Shown piece after piece: positions 61,762 to 64,000 of a DNA stretch of 64,000 nt. The notes beneath the pieces were generated by a model. The model did no database searches. It saw only the letters and a program-made list of their open reading frames with translations, and had not been told where the DNA came from. Numbering within the stretch: position 1 is the first letter of the stretch; the number at the start of each line of letters is the position of its first letter. The DNA is from Brachybacterium ginsengisoli (lineage in GTDB: Bacteria; Actinomycetota; Actinomycetes; Actinomycetales; Dermabacteraceae), in contig NZ_CP023564.1 in NCBI RefSeq assembly GCF_002407065.1, positions 372,001 through 436,000 of the forward strand, given 5' to 3'. Both the position numbers and the translations under genes were made by a program.

Positions 61762-62955
61762 TCAGGCGACCTGGTCGGCCGGGGCGCTCCAGGTCGTGCA
61801 CTGCCCCAGTTGGCCGCGGCTCTTCTGCCCGGCGACGACCCAGGCGGCGCGGGAGTCCTGAGAGGGGTCGCCGGCGCTGAGCGGTGCGCTCTGGGCGTCG
61901 ACCGAGGTCACGAAGTCCTCCACCCGATCGGCCGGCCGGATCCCGGCGGGGAGCTGGAAGGCTGCCGCCGAGGCGATGCAGCTCAGCTGGAGCGTGTAGC
62001 GGCGCTGCGCCTCCTCGGCCTGCTCGGGGGAGTCGGCGAGGGCGAGCAGCAGCGAGCCGTAGTAGTCGTCGAGGTCCCCGGCGGCGAGGACGAACACCGC
62101 GTAGGAGTACGAGAGGTGCCACATGTACAGGCTCGGCGCCTCCTCGGCGGAGGCGTTCGAGAACCCGGCATCCCACTGCGCCGGCCAGTACAGGGTGCGA
62201 TCGTCGTGGCAGACCACCGGGGCGGTGCCCGTGAAGCGCTCGGCCGCGCAGGAGGAGCCCTGCGGCGGGGAGTCCGTCTCGAAGACCACCACCCGCGGGG
62301 CCTCGAACGATATGCCTTCGGCCGAGAGCGCCGGGGCCCAGGAGACGGCGAGGCAGTCCGCCCCGGCCTCGAGGAAGGTGGGCAGCTTCTCCGCCGGCAC
62401 CATGCCACCGGTGGTGGCGGGCAGGGAGCATCCGGTGGGTGCGGGCAGCTGCGTGACGAGCAGCGGGTTCTCGGTGAGCACCTCGCGCAGCTCCTCCGGC
62501 CCGCCGGAGGGGATCTGGTCCTGTTCCAGCGGCTCCCACACGCCGGGCTCCGTGCCGGGCGGCGCGGTGAAGGGATCGCTCCGGGCGATCGGGGTCGAGT
62601 CGCGGTCACGGTTCGTGAGCCACAGCGCGGTCAGGCCGCCGCCGATCCCCAGCAGCAGGAGCAGGGCGCAGCCGAAGGCGATGCCCGGGATCAGCAGTCC
62701 GCGACGCCGCGGCCCCGTGGTCGCGTCGATCCCCGGGGGCAGCGCAGAGCCCGAGGACGAGTTCGCGGGAAGAACCCGCATCGGCTCCCGGGTCGCAGAC
62801 GGCGGTGGATCGAAGCGCGGCCGCTGGTCGAAACGCTGGATCGGGTCGGGGTCGACGGACTGTCCGACGGGGGAGGTGCCGGAGGTCAGCGGGCGAGGTG
62901 CGGTGTCCTCGTCGTCCGGGGCATCCGGGAACCCGACCTCGTCGTTGCTGGTCAT
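61762..62955 (-). CDS. Membrane-anchored protein resembling an inactive neutral zinc peptidase
   Basis: 397 aa. A polar, Pro/Asp-rich cytoplasmic part (about 1-85) and one membrane helix (LIPGIAFGCALLLLLGIGGG) lead to an exported domain. That domain has the order of neutral zinc metallopeptidases: CHDDRTLYWPAQWD matches the CPxDxxVYxD strand, and RRYTLQLSCIASAAAF matches their RRLELQADCxAG helix. The place of HExxH is YMWHLSYSYAV, so the zinc site is lost. Four Cys could form disulfides. A paralog follows upstream. Function is unknown; a binding or scaffold role is inferred. Confidence 0.7.
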   Translation of the reverse strand: MTSNDEVGFPDAPDDEDTAPRPLTSGTSPVGQSVDPDPIQRFDQRPRFDPPPSATREPMRVLPANSSSGSALPPGIDATTGPRRRGLLIPGIAFGCALLLLLGIGGGLTALWLTNRDRDSTPIARSDPFTAPPGTEPGVWEPLEQDQIPSGGPEELREVLTENPLLVTQLPAPTGCSLPATTGGMVPAEKLPTFLEAGADCLAVSWAPALSAEGISFEAPRVVVFETDSPPQGSSCAAERFTGTAPVVCHDDRTLYWPAQWDAGFSNASAEEAPSLYMWHLSYSYAVFVLAAGDLDDYYGSLLLALADSPEQAEEAQRRYTLQLSCIASAAAFQLPAGIRPADRVEDFVTSVDAQSAPLSAGDPSQDSRAAWVVAGQKSRGQLGQCTTWSAPADQVA

Positions 62956-62992
62956 CGTCCTCCTCCGACCGGGCCGGGCTGCGGCGCCACGA

Positions 62993-64000
62993 TCAGGTCA
63001 CCTGGTCGACGTCCGCCGTCCAGGCATTGCAGACGGAGAGGTCGCCGCCGGAGTCGAAGCCGCGCTTGATCCAGGCGGCGCGGGTCTCCGGGCGGATGGT
63101 GTTCGGCGGCTCGCCCTCGGGCCAGAACGTCGGATCGGTGAGCGCCTCACGGAGCGCCGGGGTGGGCTCAGCGGCGGTGGGGACCTGCATCGAGGCCGCC
63201 GAGGCGAAGCACTCGCGCTGCATGGTGAAGCGGCGCCAGGCCTCGTTGTAGCGCTCCTCGTCGGTGGTCTTGAGCCCGTCGCGGAGGGTCGTGAAGTAGA
63301 CGGTCAGCGAACTGTTCCAGCTCAGCGTGTTCGTGTAGATGAAGGAGAGGTCCCACAGGTAGGCCCCCGGGACGTTCTCCGGGTCATCCAGCGTCAGCCC
63401 GGAGCCATAGCCCACGGGCCAGTAGATCGTCGAATCCAGATTGCACATGCGCGGGAAGTCCGCGGAGAACTCCGAATCGCAGACGGCCGTCGAGGGAACG
63501 TCCGGGTGCTTGTACACCACGATCTTCGGGCTCACCCAGGGCAGGTTGCGGTCCGAGCTCGCCGTGGACCAGACCTGGTCCAGGCAGGTCGCGGAGGCGT
63601 CCAGAACCGCCTGCAGCTCCTCGACGCTCGGCTCGACCGGGGTCGCCGGCAGATCGCACTCGGGAAGAGTGGGGAGGGTGCCGGAGGTCAGCGGGTTGTC
63701 CCCCATGGTCTTCCAGAGCTCATCCGGGGTGCCGGTGGGCGGGTCATAGGGGACGACCACCTCGAACTCCCCGGCCTCCGACTCCTCCGGGGTCGTCGAG
63801 TCCGTCGCGCTCGGCGTCTCGGAGTCCTCCGGTGTGGTGGTCTCCGAGGGGGTGTCGGAGGCGACCGGGGCGTCGTTGGTGCGCAGGGCGAGGTAGGTGA
63901 TGCCGCCGCCGACCACCAGCAGCAGGGCCAGGACGCAGCTCAGCGCGACGCCGATGAGCAGCCAGGGGCGCTTCGGACGGGGCTGCTGGCCGCCGGGGCC
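62993..64000 (-). CDS. Paralog of the zinc-peptidase-like membrane protein (5' end outside window)
   Basis: At least 335 residues are visible. The frame is open to the window edge, with a basic stretch (RPKRPW) and a membrane helix (LIGVALSCVLALLLVVGGG) before the exported domain. A Thr/Ser/Glu-rich linker follows. MCNLDSTIYWPVGYG and RRFTMQRECFASAASMQ correspond to the same positions as in the neighbour, and LWDLSFIYTN replaces HExxH, so this copy also lacks the zinc motif. The two genes are in tandem, 37 bp apart, and probably form one operon. Confidence 0.7.
   Translation of the reverse strand, partial: GPGGQQPRPKRPWLLIGVALSCVLALLLVVGGGITYLALRTNDAPVASDTPSETTTPEDSETPSATDSTTPEESEAGEFEVVVPYDPPTGTPDELWKTMGDNPLTSGTLPTLPECDLPATPVEPSVEELQAVLDASATCLDQVWSTASSDRNLPWVSPKIVVYKHPDVPSTAVCDSEFSADFPRMCNLDSTIYWPVGYGSGLTLDDPENVPGAYLWDLSFIYTNTLSWNSSLTVYFTTLRDGLKTTDEERYNEAWRRFTMQRECFASAASMQVPTAAEPTPALREALTDPTFWPEGEPPNTIRPETRAAWIKRGFDSGGDLSVCNAWTADVDQVT

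Overview
The window is 64 kb of very GC-rich, gene-dense DNA from a free-living high-GC Actinobacterium. The DUF222/HNH (13E12-type) gene, the Rv2578c-type radical SAM protein, the actinobacterial SOS box, several apparently leaderless genes and the sugar ABC importers without their own ATPase all fit Micrococcales, possibly the Brachybacterium/Dermabacteraceae area. The genus is an inference. I call 56 protein genes (the last one runs off the window) and one decayed gene. I see no rRNA, tRNA, CRISPR array, transposase or phage gene.

Region 1 (1-9640), arabinan use: two membrane subunits of a sugar importer, an exported GH43 endo-arabinanase, a LacI repressor and two different GH51 arabinofuranosidases. 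The arabinanase and GH51 promoters carry the same 12-bp operator in opposite orientation. The housekeeping pair thyA-folA sits inside this cluster. Region 2 (9640-12640) holds an alpha/beta-hydrolase pseudogene, an ArsR-SRPBCC-DinB-like operon and a sugar isomerase-like gene.

Region 3 (12625-30504), pectin use: a leftward operon (GH43, a LacI regulator fused to a DUF6807/PmoA-like domain, an SGNH acetylesterase) diverges from a long rightward operon (LplB-type permease, YesL, two lipoprotein binding proteins, cytoplasmic GH28 polygalacturonase, small membrane protein, LplC-type permease, pectate lyase-pectin methylesterase, a related lyase with a cut-off esterase domain, a third pectate lyase, an alpha/beta hydrolase). 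Polymer is probably cut outside the cell by the lyases and esterase, imported as oligomers, and finished inside by GH28 and deacetylases.

Region 4 (30520-41291) is mixed: a DHFR-like protein, RNase J, an HNH protein, an AraC/phytanoyl-dioxygenase pair, a nucleotide kinase-like protein, an old yellow enzyme with an ArsR regulator, and a lipoprotein of unknown role. Region 5 (41360-51870) is a second sugar module: GH95, Gfo/Idh oxidoreductase, DUF993 aldolase-like protein, two TIM-barrel isomerases, a hexapeptide acetyltransferase fused to a probable alpha-toroid, a 2-hydroxyacid dehydrogenase and a LacI repressor. One 14-bp operator occurs at three of its promoters, so it looks like one regulon with an unassigned pathway.

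Region 6 (51989-64000): an MFS exporter, an FMN reductase/LLM monooxygenase pair, then a small accessory block (cytidine deaminase-like, two P-loop kinases, GNAT) bracketed by copies of a 94-bp-period hairpin repeat. It is followed by an S9 peptidase whose stop codon lies in a 4 x 53-bp tandem repeat, a radical SAM gene under a perfect SOS box, and two paralogous membrane-anchored proteins that resemble neutral zinc peptidases without the catalytic motif.
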